NCBI RefSeq assembly: GCF_000003815.2
Contig: NC_049990.1
Span: 10,899,252-10,960,671, forward strand
Source of the DNA: Branchiostoma floridae
Taxonomy: Eukaryota; Chordata; Leptocardii; Amphioxiformes; Branchiostomatidae
Reading direction: 5' to 3'
Length of the DNA stretch: 61,420 nucleotides
The position numbers and the translations under genes are program-made. The notes under the pieces were generated by a model that ran no database searches, was not told the origin of the DNA, and saw nothing but the letters and a program-made list of their open reading frames with translations. This document shows positions 35,561 to 45,849 of this stretch, piece after piece; within the stretch, counting starts at the first letter, position 1, and the number at the start of each line of letters is the position of its first letter.

Positions 35561-35712
35561 AATCTCCAGTAAGATTCTACGGTAGTTTAAGATAGTATCA
35601 AGATTGTAGCCGGCCTAGCAGCGTGCATTGGCTACCGAATGTAGGCCGGCTACATTCCTTTACCAGCTTTTGATACTGTCTTATGGTACCGTAGGATCTG
35701 CTTGGAGATTAC
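35561..35712. mobile_element. short MITE with ~60-bp inverted termini
   Basis: The left end TAATCTCCAGTAAGATTCTA and the reverse-complemented right end TAATCTCCAAGCAGATCCTA continue in parallel to GTAGCCGGCC, leaving a short loop. A partial relative is at 22508-22620. Confidence 0.7.
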
Positions 35713-35776
35713 TACTTCTATTTGTCTTGACATGTGAGGGCTCTGGGCCTCTCCACGGAGCCAGTAGGTTCCTTTA

Positions 35777-36970
35777 CTATTTCCCACCGCAGTACGAGGC
35801 CCTGTCCTTGAACATCAGCTGGAGAAACTCATCGGCGCTCACCCGGCCATCCTGGTCTAGGTCTGCTTCTGCACATGTCAGCATCTCCTTCGCCTTTTCC
35901 TCGGTGAACTGCTGTTTCCAGAACTTGTAGGAGCAGTCGCACAGCTCTTTCACCGATATGTTCCCGTCGCCATCCTTGGGAAGGACAAACAACACATCTA
36001 TAAGACTGTGTGTGCCAAGAAATGTTGTAGTTTATCGTATAATGCCATTGTTTTTATAACGTGCTCATTCTTGCTCAAAAATGCCCCTGCTATCCCAAAA
36101 CTAGCCGCTAAGGGGCCCACTTTTTCCCGGGCACAAGAGCTACCAATCCAAAAAAAAATCATGACCATTGCTTGTTCAGAACACGAGCTAGCAAAACCGG
36201 ACGTTGCGCTGCAGTACCAAGGGAAGCCGCTGGGTGGCCCCAAATCTAATAATTTCCAGCTTCATCATACCCTACCAACACACCAAGAATGAAACCAATC
36301 CACCCAACCGTTCTTGAATTACTACAGAAAGACAGACACACACACAAACCCTAGTGAAAATATAACCTCCATGAAATTTCATGGAGGTAACTATGCAGAA
36401 ATAATTACTAATATCATTTGTATCTCTTAAAGACTTACCGCGTCAAGTTCGGCGTACATCTGCTGGAGCCCTCTGACCTGTTCCATGGCCTTGGCAAAGT
36501 ACTCAAACTCCTCTCTACCAACTTTCCCGTCGTTGTTTTCGTCACAGAACGCCAGAAATTGCTGGAAGAAAAAGAAGGCCCAAAACAAAATATCAATATC
36601 ATGCCCGAATCCTTGCAATCCATCTCTTTTTTCATTCAAAGATTGAGAAAAAATGATAACGTAAAAGTTCACCTCTAACTAGTAGAATAGAACGTACATT
36701 TCACGATGAAAAGACTGATGTCTAACAGTGAGCTAGACTCATATGTATATGGACCAGGTTGTATTTGAATAGGCATTGTAGCTGTAGAAGCTATTATTAG
36801 ATGAAGGCATCCAAACATGAAGACAATTAAAATATATATGAGGAATTAATTACGTCAAGCATCTTTTCTGTCGGAGTCACTCCAAGATCTTTCAGGGCGT
36901 TCTTTATCTCGCCTCTGCTGATGGTCCCATCGTTGTTAGTATCATACTTCTCAAACACCGCGGCAGCCAT
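35777..36970 (-). CDS. EF-6: divergent four-EF-hand protein with Cys-rich C-terminal half
   Basis: Coding exons are 36854-36970 (39 codons, MAAAVFEKYD), 36439-36561 (41 codons) and 35777-35974 (65 codons plus TAG), for 145 residues. All four loops are canonical: DTNNDGTISRGE, DENNDGKVGREE, DADGDGNISVKE and DLDQDGRVSADE. The intron after residue 2 of loop 3 is conserved (AELDA/DGDGN), tying it to the cluster. Exon 2 is shorter than in the other genes and the linker (AMEQVRGLQQMYAEL) is different. The C-terminal half carries Cys residues (ELCDCSYKFW, MLTCAEAD, SYCGGK) that the paralogues lack. The acceptor CATCTCAG/GACAACATG implies an upstream untranslated exon. It is probably an early-diverged member of the array acting as a cytosolic calcium sensor or buffer. 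Confidence 0.88.
36156..36393 (+). repeat. interspersed repeat, fullest copy
   Basis: It carries ATCATGACCATTGCTTGTTC, CTGCAGTACCAAGGGAAG, CCACCCAACCGTTCTTGAAT and AACCTCCATGAAATTTCATGG. The 3' half recurs at 61118-61311. The 5' half recurs inverted at 4260, 7948, 52485 and 58027. It lies in EF-6 intron 2 and ends in a short ATGAAATTTCAT palindrome. Confidence 0.65.
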
Positions 36971-36979
36971 GTTGTCCTG

Positions 36980-39030
36980 AGATGAGATAAAGAAATAATG
37001 TAACAAACAAGAAATAGACTTCCTGCAACCTATGATCCACTGCTCACTGAGTCACGTGCTCTATCTGCATAACGTGACATCACGGCAGTAGTGGATTGTT
37101 CATTCCTTGACAAAGACTGTTGCTGTTCAGTCAAAAATTTGGGTGAATCCAATTTTTGTGTTGGATATTACAGCTAAACTAGGTCAAGAAGAAATATTGA
37201 CCTTCATTTACCAAGTCGACCTTGATATACTCGTATACTGACACAATTGTTTTGGTCCAGTACAAAGAGTAAGAGGTTAGTCCTTTCATTTTAAACAATA
37301 GAAGGATAGGAGACCTTTATTGCACATTTTTGCAACACGGGGCTAAGTACAGGTCCCAACAAGACGTGTATAGGGCTGCGTGTATACAGCTAGAAGATTA
37401 AAATGACACCAGGATTTCACCCCCTTCCCTATATGATAGTTCAATCCAGCACAGTTCATCCAATGGAAAAAAAGAGCATTCCGGGGCAAAAAGTAGCAAA
37501 GGTCAAACATTTTGGCCGTTTTAAAAAATACAGGTTTTCGTTCTCCCTAGCAGGAAACTGGACCTTTCTGAGCAAAAATTGCCCATGAAGAAAAAAGAAC
37601 TGTAAGACGTGAGTGAAAATGGCAACTCAAATACTGTTCCCTTCCTTTTTATAATGACATTACTTTGCACTTTGCTTAGAAAGTTATGTCGTCAGTAGCG
37701 TGGCTGTGTTTGTTGTTGTTCGAGTTTTTATTCTGCTGTTGCATATTTAGATTAAAGATTCAACGTTAGAAATGCTGTTAAATCAATATTAAGGCATTTG
37801 GTATGTATGATTCCATGCCCCTTGCGGTTTACTTTGATATTGCCGACTATGTGTTTCTGCATTAGGCCACACCGAATTTATTTGTTGCTTCTCGGATTTT
37901 TTTCAGACAAATATTGGACCAACAGGTTGAACAATTCTTTTTTTCGAAAAAGTCCGGGGTGAAGATATACGGCCTATAAAATAATTTAAAAAAAACAGCC
38001 TGAGGAGTTTAGTGGCACGTTTTATACAATGAATTTCTTCCTTTGATTTGTTACTAATATTCTGAAAAAAGGCATTGTTTTTGGACTGAAATTATGTGTA
38101 TGTGGCTCTGTATGTTAATATTTATAGGTTTGTGATGGCAAAACCTGCATTATTTTTTCTCGGGACTTACTTTTTTTGACAGGCGAATGTCAGAAGCAAG
38201 AAATAAAATTGGTGTGGCCATATATCACCATGACGTCAGCTACTGTAACAATAACCTTTCTTACGGTAGTATATGGTAATGCATGCCTAATAGAGGGACT
38301 AGTGACGTCATCTGTTGTACCTTCGGGCAGTTTCTACAGTTGTTAGACCGGTTTTAGCCAGTCAAGCAAAGAAAAACTACAAATAATGGCTTTGAGGGAA
38401 TAACATTTAGATCTAAGCTAGGCGTGGCCTGTTACACCCAGTGAGACATACAAGATTTTTCTTATATCTCTGCATGGCTTCGTTGAAATAATTCAATTTT
38501 TTGGGGGAGGGGTACTTAACGTAGAGTCTACAGAGGCCTGTCACTGTCTTTGAAACAGCTACTTGCTGTAAACATTATGGAAAAACGGTCATATGCATAA
38601 CCCAGACTCCCTCCCCCCCCCAAAAAAAACCCTAAACAATAAAATCTTACAAGGTTCGCATTCACTGACTCTTACCACAATACGTTTTATGACTAGTTGT
38701 CTAGATAGCTACAAAAGACATGACGTTTAGACGATCTTTTTACCGTGGTGCTAGAATAACCTTGGCACACAACGAGGATCGACCTCGTCCCTTGGACACG
38801 CCCAATAGACAAGACGTGTAAAAGTCGCCACAAAATGTGCATTCCAGGTGTGTTTTAAACATTTTCACAGCATTGGAAGAACTATCGCTTTGTGCACATT
38901 TTGAAAAAGCTTGCTATAACGGTGCAAATTGCAAATACTGAAGCGAGAGATTTGTTTAACCATTGAAAATCAAAACAATTTGTCTCTTCAACATTTGCCT
39001 GTTTAACCTTTTGGTTTTATAATGTATAAA
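36980..39030. other. gene-free stretch upstream of EF-6
   Basis: It holds a repeat related to 9424-9530 (inverted, 37090-37190) and a retroelement tail on the minus strand (37310-37365). No coding exon is supported. A promoter for EF-6 should lie here or beyond but I could not place it. Confidence 0.4.
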
Positions 39031-39040
39031 ACACACTCAC

Positions 39041-39120
39041 CTGTGTTGTAGGTTTTGGTGAAACAGCCCGGGAAGAAGTTGAACAGGAGGTTGCCAGTTA
39101 CCGACCTTCCTTCACAAATG
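39041..39120 (-). CDS. orphan internal exon of an unidentified gene
   Basis: On the minus strand an 80-base segment has a strong acceptor (a long C/T tract ending TTTTCTTCTAG) and a consensus donor (CACAG/GTGAGTG). One frame is open across it: 26 codons reading ICEGRSVTGNLL followed by FNFFPGCFTKTYNT, with one spare base at each end. It is not EF-hand sequence and I do not recognise the family. Candidates are an exon of a gene whose other exons I missed, an internal 5' exon of EF-6, or a relic. Confidence 0.4.
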
Positions 39121-40290
39121 CTAGAAGAAAAGTGGGGGTCGGGGACGGAGAAAACCGGTTTTTGTACACACGGTGAACCTATAATAACACACAGGGCGTT
39201 CCTATCTGGAGCTGTACACTGCCATACCTCACCTGTAATGTGGGGCTCGAAACTCATTCCTTGGAGTAGGTGCACTAATGCATACAAGTTAAGGTGTAGA
39301 GAAAGAATGGGTGCACAACGTTAACAGTAACTGAAGTTCAATCTTAACAAAATCTGCCAAAATTACGTCAAAAATTGCGAAAAACCCATCTTGAATAGCT
39401 TTTTTTCTTGACAATCAAAGAATGTGGTACATGTACTAAGTGTATAGTATTATCTTCACGCAAATGTACCTAACCCAACACAAATTTTATCTAGATGTAT
39501 CAGTGTACACACAGTCGATATGTAGGTGCAAAACGCCAACTATAGGTGCACAAAAGTGCCTCTGCAGTATTCTGCACCAAGTATTTCGAGCCCTGTCTAA
39601 TGTCAGACAAGGCTGAGACACCTTAACTATAGTAATGTAACCCTTGCAGTCATTAAAAATTCATGCCGAAATGGGAAATGGTCACGCTATGACTTTTAAA
39701 GAATAAAAATAGTTGACCTGCATTGTCTATATATAAAATCTCGCACCTTGAGAAGATGTTTGGACTGTGTTCATGTGAGTGTTAAGTATTCGATAATGAC
39801 GACTTGTGTGAAGAATGTGATAATGAGTAGGTGTTGACATTTGAATGCACAATCATGGCAATCTCAAACGGTTGTACTGAGAGAAAAAATCTATTATTAT
39901 CAATAATATATACAACTGTACTACTTACATTTTTCATTCTAAGTAAAGTAATCAACGTTTGAGTCTGTTAATTATTCATTTTGTTTTACCCGGGAGTGAT
40001 ACACGGGCGAAACAATTACATGATGATTGAGTTAGCATTCAGGCGAGTCGATGACTCAGCTTCAGCGTGTCAATGACATTTGGTGATGTTGACTACTGTA
40101 GCTAAACTTCGACCTTCGACCTTTGACCGTGATGTCACAGACGATGAGTTGAAACCTGTTAGATTGGTAGTCTGGGTATCATGCTCTACTGAGTCGCGAT
40201 TTACATTGACTGCGGTCTCCTTTTATTGTCATAAATTGAATATAGAAACAGGAAGATACCACAATGTAGGCTCTGACCAAAGGTTCTGCC

Positions 40291-40685
40291 TAGGGCTGGG
40301 TACCGGTGCAGAAAATTCAGGTCCAGGTCCGGTTCAGGTCCAGAGGATCAGGTCCAGGTCCGGACCTGAACTTTGACCTGATTCAGTATGACTCATACCA
40401 ATGGTCCATTTCACTACAAAGAAATCTGTTTGGTGGAGTATTAGACTTACACTGGCGTTTTAAAATCCTACAACGCTATTTGCACCTGTGCGATTGGCTG
40501 TAAAACTTAGTAGAAATTACTATAAACTCTACTCTACTTCACTCTTGTTATTTTCTTCCACCTGCAAGCGCCAAAACGTGTGAATGCCTGATAAAATAAT
40601 CTGTTAATTTTCTAATCGGTCCAACATCCGGTCCACCTAATCTTTTCAGTTTTGTACCGGTACGCTGTACCGATACCCAGCCCTA
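40291..40685. mobile_element. hAT-like MITE (395 bp) with perfect 8-bp target duplication
   Basis: The termini TAGGGCTGGGTACCGGTGCAG and (inverse right end) TAGGGCTGGGTATCGGTACAG match at 19 of 21 positions. GTTCTGCC is present on both sides (40283-40290 and 40686-40693). Eight-base duplications with TAGGG-type ends fit hAT elements. There is no transposase. A diverged relative is in EF-2 intron 2. Confidence 0.88.
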
Positions 40686-40856
40686 GTTCTGCCCATTTTG
40701 TCCAAAGCAAATTGAAAATGAATTTCACTTCGTCATGGAGTGATTTTTGTGTCATATGTTACGCAATGAGTTTTTCACATTTCTATATCTAAATACTAGA
40801 GATTTCAAGATGCTAGATACCAGAAGTAGATTTGACTATATATTAAGATCCGAGTG

Positions 40857-43770
40857 CTCCAGTATCAGAGCACATTTTCATCCTAGGTGACTTTAATGCT
40901 AGGGTGGGCACGATACCTTCTTCCAGAATAAAGCTATTCACAAAGCATCCTGGCGACACCCCAGGTCGCAACGCTGGCACCAGCTGGACCTTGTCATTAC
41001 ACGACGTACTTCCCTAAACAGTGTGTGCAATACAAGAGCATACCACAGCGCAGACTGTGATACTGACCACTCTCTTATTGCCGCAAGGATAAAGCTAAGA
41101 CCTAAAAAATTGCACCACATGAAGAAGAAAGGCCAGCCTAAAATTGACGTCAGTAAGACTATGCTACCTGACAGAAACCAGAAATTTCTAGAATGCCTTG
41201 AAGGAACTTTGAACAACATCCAACCACAGGATGCAGAGCACAGGTGGGAAACACTGAGCAAAACCATATACAGTGCAGCAGCCCAGTCGTATGGAAAGAA
41301 GGAGCGAAAGAATACAGACTGGTTTGAAGCATACATATCAGAGTTGGAACCTGTCATGGATACAAAACGCAAAGCCCTGGTTTCCTACAAGCAAAATCCC
41401 AGCAGTCAAAACTTACAAGCATTAAAAGCTGCCCGACAGGAAGCCCAGCGGGCCTCACGTCGTTGTGCAAACAACTACTGGCTCCTGTTGTCAGAGCGCA
41501 TCCAGCTTGCTTCAGCAACTGGAGACATCAGGAGGATGTACGAGGGCATCAAACAAGCCACGGGCAAACCAATTAAAAAGAGTGCACCCCTCAAAGCAAA
41601 GTCAGGAGAGATCATCACTGACAAAGACAAACAAATGGCACGTTGGGTAGAACATTACCTGGACATTTACTCAACAGAAAACTCAGTCTCACAAGATGCA
41701 CTTGACAATATTGAAGACTTCTCTGTCCTCGCAGAGCTGGACGCTGACCCTACCATTGAGGAGTTGAGTAAAGCCATTGATTCCATGTCAAATGGGAAAG
41801 CGCCTGGTGAAGACAATATCCCAGCTGAGATCATAAAGAGTGGGAAATCTGTCTTGCTGGAACCACTACATGAGCTACTACGTCTATGCTGGAAAGAGGG
41901 CAAAGTACCTCAGTCAATGCGAAACTCCAAGATAGTCACTCTGTATAAGAATAAGGGAGACCGTACGGATTGCAACAGCTATAGAGGCATCTCTCTGCTA
42001 AGCATTGTGGGAAAAGTCTTTGCCAAAGTGGTCCTTACCAGGCTCCAGGTTCTGGCAGACCGGGTCTACCCGGAATCCCAGTGCGGCTTCCGAGCCGAGA
42101 GGTCCACAACTGACATGATATTCTCCGTACGTCAGCTTCAGGAGAAGTGCCGCGAACAGCAGAGGCCACTATACATCGCCTTTATCGACTTGACGAAGGC
42201 GTTCGACCTTGTTAGCAGAAGAGGTTTATTCCAACTGCTGAGGAAGATTGGTTGTCCCCCACAGCTGCTAGACATCATCATCTCCTTCCATGAGGACATG
42301 AAGGGTGTGGTCAGTTTCGACGGGGAAACCTCTGAGCCCTTTGCAATTCGGTCAGGTGTGAAACAAGGGTGTGTGCTGGCCCCGACCCTGTTCGGGATTT
42401 TCTTTTCTCTGCTGTTGAAGTCTGCCTTCGGTCACTCAACTCAAGGTGTCCACCTACACACCCGCAGTGATGGGAAGCTGTTCAACCTGGCCCGACTGAG
42501 AGCCAAGACAAAGGTCCGCTCAGTACTGATCAGGGACATGTTGTTTGCCGACGATGCAGCACTGGTCGCACATGTTGAAGATGAGCTGCAACAGTTGCTC
42601 AACCAGTTTGCCCATGCGTGCAGTGAATTTGCGCTGACCATCAGCATAAAGAAAACAGTAGTCATGGGCCAGGATGTTCCACAGCCACCCGTCGTCACCA
42701 TAGGCTCGGAAGTGCTTGAAGTGACAGATCACTTCACGTATCTTGGATCGACGGTTACTAGCAACCTGTCTTTAGACAAGGAAATTGACAGACGGATAGC
42801 TAGGGCGGCAGGCGTGATGACCAAGCTCGGAACGAGAGTGTGGAACAATAGCCACCTGACGCTTAACACAAAACTTGAAGTATACCGTTCTTGTGTACTC
42901 AGTACGCTTCTGTATGGTAGCGAGACCTGGACTACATATGCCAAACAGGAAAACCGCCTTGAAAGCTTCCATCTTCGTTGCTTAAGGCGCATTCTTGGGA
43001 TTTCTTGGAGGGACAGAGTACCCAACACCACTGTTCTGGAACGCTCCTGCTCCCTGAGCATCCATCTTCTCCTCTGTCAGCGACGTCTACGCTGGCTGGG
43101 ACACGTATCCCGAATGAAAGATGGACGCATCCCGAAGGACATCCTGTTTGGTGAACTAGCGACAGGAAAACGGCCAGTAGGACGACCGGCACTGCCCTTT
43201 AGAGATGTCTGTAAGCGTGATCTGAAGCTAACTGACATTGACCCAGCTAGCTGGGAACAGATTGCAGCAGACCGCAACAGATGGCGTCACACGGTCAAGG
43301 ATGGTCTTGCAAAGGGCCAGGAAAGACGTACAGAGCATCTTGAGTCAAGGAGACGCAAACGTAAAGAGAAACCGCAACAGGGGTACCCCTCTGCCTTCAT
43401 ATGTCCAAACTGTGGCCGCGACTGCCATGCCAGGATCGGTCTACAGAGCCACAGTAGACGCTGTCAACCACCGTGACCTGATACAGAGCGCTACCATCAT
43501 CTGGAAAGATGGAAGGATGCCTACCCTAAGATCCGACAACCCTCATAATGATAAAATAGGTCAAATACATAATAGATTGCTTTGTAATTAGAAAGGATAG
43601 TGACACTCATGTCTAGCCCCATGCCTGATTGTATGGAGCGTATGCTATACTGTTTAGTTAGTAGAGTTTTAAGATTTATTATGTATCCAATTCATTTCCT
43701 TTTTTTGTAGTTTATAGTTGAGCATACAAAAGTCACTGTACATTTTGTCATGTCAATAAAGTTTGATTTA
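40857..43770 (+). mobile_element. 5'-truncated APE-type non-LTR retrotransposon
   Basis: The insertion begins inside the endonuclease (HIFILGDFNARVG at 40871-40909). It continues in another frame with the endonuclease end (WRHPRSQRW at 40951-40977 and DTDHSLIAARIKL), then the reverse transcriptase ORF. It closes with a 3' region containing gtcatgtcaataaagtttg near 43750. Comparison with the usual domain order implies about 30-40 endonuclease residues are missing at the frame change. Clade is uncertain; the tail is like RTE-type or related elements. No target duplication could be found. Confidence 0.88.
40903..43476 (+). CDS. non-LTR retrotransposon reverse transcriptase ORF, N-terminally truncated
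   Basis: The frame is open from 40903 to the TGA at 43474-43476. No ATG supports a true start; the codon at 41023 is GTG. The first part is the end of an APE endonuclease (HQLDLVITRR, DTDHSLIA). The reverse transcriptase core follows, numbered from 41023: NSYRGISLL, AFIDLTKAFD (386-395), SGVKQGCVLAP, and the catalytic FADDAA near residue 508. After it come YGSETW, LRWLGHVSRMKDG, RPVGRPALPF and a C-terminal C-x2-C...H-x4-C zinc knuckle (CPNCGRDCHARIGLQSHSR, from 794). It would copy element RNA by target-primed reverse transcription. The long intact frame suggests a recent insertion, but without a full endonuclease and promoter it is unlikely to be autonomous. Confidence 0.9.
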   Translation, partial: GGHDTFFQNKAIHKASWRHPRSQRWHQLDLVITRRTSLNSVCNTRAYHSADCDTDHSLIAARIKLRPKKLHHMKKKGQPKIDVSKTMLPDRNQKFLECLEGTLNNIQPQDAEHRWETLSKTIYSAAAQSYGKKERKNTDWFEAYISELEPVMDTKRKALVSYKQNPSSQNLQALKAARQEAQRASRRCANNYWLLLSERIQLASATGDIRRMYEGIKQATGKPIKKSAPLKAKSGEIITDKDKQMARWVEHYLDIYSTENSVSQDALDNIEDFSVLAELDADPTIEELSKAIDSMSNGKAPGEDNIPAEIIKSGKSVLLEPLHELLRLCWKEGKVPQSMRNSKIVTLYKNKGDRTDCNSYRGISLLSIVGKVFAKVVLTRLQVLADRVYPESQCGFRAERSTTDMIFSVRQLQEKCREQQRPLYIAFIDLTKAFDLVSRRGLFQLLRKIGCPPQLLDIIISFHEDMKGVVSFDGETSEPFAIRSGVKQGCVLAPTLFGIFFSLLLKSAFGHSTQGVHLHTRSDGKLFNLARLRAKTKVRSVLIRDMLFADDAALVAHVEDELQQLLNQFAHACSEFALTISIKKTVVMGQDVPQPPVVTIGSEVLEVTDHFTYLGSTVTSNLSLDKEIDRRIARAAGVMTKLGTRVWNNSHLTLNTKLEVYRSCVLSTLLYGSETWTTYAKQENRLESFHLRCLRRILGISWRDRVPNTTVLERSCSLSIHLLLCQRRLRWLGHVSRMKDGRIPKDILFGELATGKRPVGRPALPFRDVCKRDLKLTDIDPASWEQIAADRNRWRHTVKDGLAKGQERRTEHLESRRRKRKEKPQQGYPSAFICPNCGRDCHARIGLQSHSRRCQPP

Positions 43771-43779
43771 TCACTACAA

Positions 43780-44290
43780 ACCAGTCAAGCATATATTAAC
43801 TTCATATCAATTATGCATTTAATGTCATCTCTCAAGTCCTGATATTTCACATTAGGCCCCCTTTACCCAGCCTTTACAGGATAACTATGTATCATATAAT
43901 GTTTTACTTAGTTTGAAGGATTTTTGTGTAATCCGTCGAAATTAGAAATCAGAGGTGATGGTAAAGAAAGAACATACGACACAGTGTATTCCGATATTAT
44001 GTTTTATTTTCCCATAGCAAGTCCCCAACACCATAAACATAGTTTGCTAGTATTGCATGATGATAACTGATGACCGTACCTGACCTTTCGTTCCCACATG
44101 TTACCTACCCGAGCGGTATTGTGTATTTGTAATCAGAAACCGAAGTTTTGACAGAATCTGGGATAGAATGGTTTGACCCACTTTAATAGCTTATTACAAT
44201 GCTATATCTTCTTTAAAAAAGGAGATCTGAAAATCACTAGAATATCACCAAAAGCTCATCTTGGTATTGTAGTGTATACCAATGTAGAAT
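43780..44290. other. gene-free sequence between the LINE and EF-7
   Basis: AT-rich sequence with no recognisable exon, repeat or regulatory signal. Confidence 0.4.
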
Positions 44291-44324
44291 AGATCCTTAT
44301 ATGGCGTGTCAACATGGTGACGCA

Positions 44325-45849
44325 TCAGAAGAAACTTGTGACCATCTTCACAAACTCCTCGATGTCCACTTGGCCGTCGGAGTTGGAGTCAGCGATCCGG
44401 ACCAGCTCCGCGATGGTCTCCGGGGACAGCTCCATCCCGACCACTCCCGACATGCCTTCCTTCAGTTCTTCCTGGGACAGGGAACCGTCGCCGTTCTGTA
44501 ATAATCAAACCAACCAGCAGATGTATCAATCAGCCAATCAATCAATCGATCAGTTAATCGATCTACCAACTCAACTGATCGATCACTGAATCCGGTCATG
44601 CCTTCTTTCAGTTCAACATGAGACAGGAAACCGTCGTTCTGTAACGGGCAAACTGACGATCATATGTATCAGTCAATCAGCCAATAAAAATCAATAGATA
44701 AATCAAATTATCAATAGATTAATTAGATAAGAATGTATAAAATCAATCAATCAATCAATCAATCAACCTATGAATGGATAAAGAAGAAGAACTTCATTGC
44801 CCAATAACAATTGTAACAAGTACAATGTATGCCAATCTGGATATACATGGGACTTAAATTATGTACTATTGTTAGAATTTAACAACTAATTTAATCTAAT
44901 AGCTGAGTTTAATCTTGTTGATTTTATACAAGCTAGTACAAAAATGAATGAAAGAATGGATGGATTAGTCAATCAATCAATCAATGAATCGCACGCAACC
45001 ATCCTAATTTGATGATATTGATATCATCTTTTCATAATCATACAATATTGGTAGGTGGCATAAATCGATAGAAAATAAAACAAAATTTCGTAAAATCTTA
45101 TTATCCTTGGTTTTATTTCCATACCTTGTCTATCTTGTTGAAAGCGGCCACCATCGCTTCCTGAGTCTCATCCGGGTTCCTTAAAGCCTTCTTTATCTCC
45201 TCCAAGGATTTCACGACTCGAGTGAAGTCTTTAAGATCCATGACTCCGTCCGCATTGCGCTGGCGTTCCCTGATCATGGCCTATGTAACATATAACATTT
45301 TTTGTACAAAAAACTCAATAAACGCAATATTGAAGCCACATCATACATAACAGCGACAGTAAAAGTGCCTCTCAACTGATTTCTGTGTTCGAAATGATAT
45401 TGTTTTGCAACAAAAATGGTTACTTGTTTGGCTAGCTTGGCTGGCTTTATGACGTGAAATACATTGCACCATAATCCTTAAGAATGTTTGAAACAAATTA
45501 AACTAGAAATTTTAGCATACTCAGACTCTCTGTCCGTGTTGATTTGATGAAATTGAGAATCTAAGGACCTTGGCAAATTTTGTCCTTTTGTATCAAACCA
45601 TTTACAGCATACAATATAGTTAAAACTTTATTCATTTTTGGAAACAATCAAGACGCGATGGGCACGCGGATGTTATCCATAAAATATAATCAAAATGGCC
45701 TAACAACAAGAGGAAACCTTAGTTACCGAGACTAGTTTGTTGGTCCAGGGGAGGTCCATCTCCTTCACCACGTTCTTCAGCTCCTGTGCAGAGATGGACC
45801 CGTCCTTGTTTTCGTCATACTTGTCAAACAGTGCCTGGATGTCCGCCAT
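44325..45849 (-). CDS. EF-7: four-EF-hand calmodulin-like protein with degenerate EF-hand 2
   Basis: Coding exons are 45727-45849 (41 codons, MADIQALFDK), 45125-45280 (52 codons) and 44325-44495 (56 codons plus TGA), giving 149 residues. Loops 1, 3 and 4 are canonical (DENKDGSISAQE, DKNGDGSLSQEE, DSNSDGQVDIEE). Loop 2 is QRNADGVMDLKD, with Gln at position 1 and Asp at position 12, so binding there is probably lost or weak. The longer exon 2 (52 codons) and the MADIQ start group it with EF-8 and EF-9. Intron 2 contains a partial copy of the exon 3 start with its acceptor (44595-44655). An acceptor (GTTATAG) lies before the ATG, and a likely 5' untranslated exon and TATA box lie about 3.2 kb upstream. 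Confidence 0.9.
44510..44770 (+). repeat. (AATC)n-type simple repeat, interrupted
   Basis: Runs of aatcaatcaatc and atcgatc surround the duplicated exon fragment in EF-7 intron 2. A shorter run recurs at 44970-44990. Confidence 0.8.
44595..44655 (-). pseudogene. partial duplicate of the EF-7 exon 3 start with its splice acceptor
   Basis: The minus strand reads CCCGTTACAG then codons NDGFLSHVELKEGM, against NGDGSLSQEELKEGM in the real exon (44451-44495). Similarity extends a few bases into the intron. One codon of the calcium loop is missing and the copy stops after the EF-hand 3 loop and part of its helix. In transcription order this acceptor comes before the true one. Confidence 0.7.
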
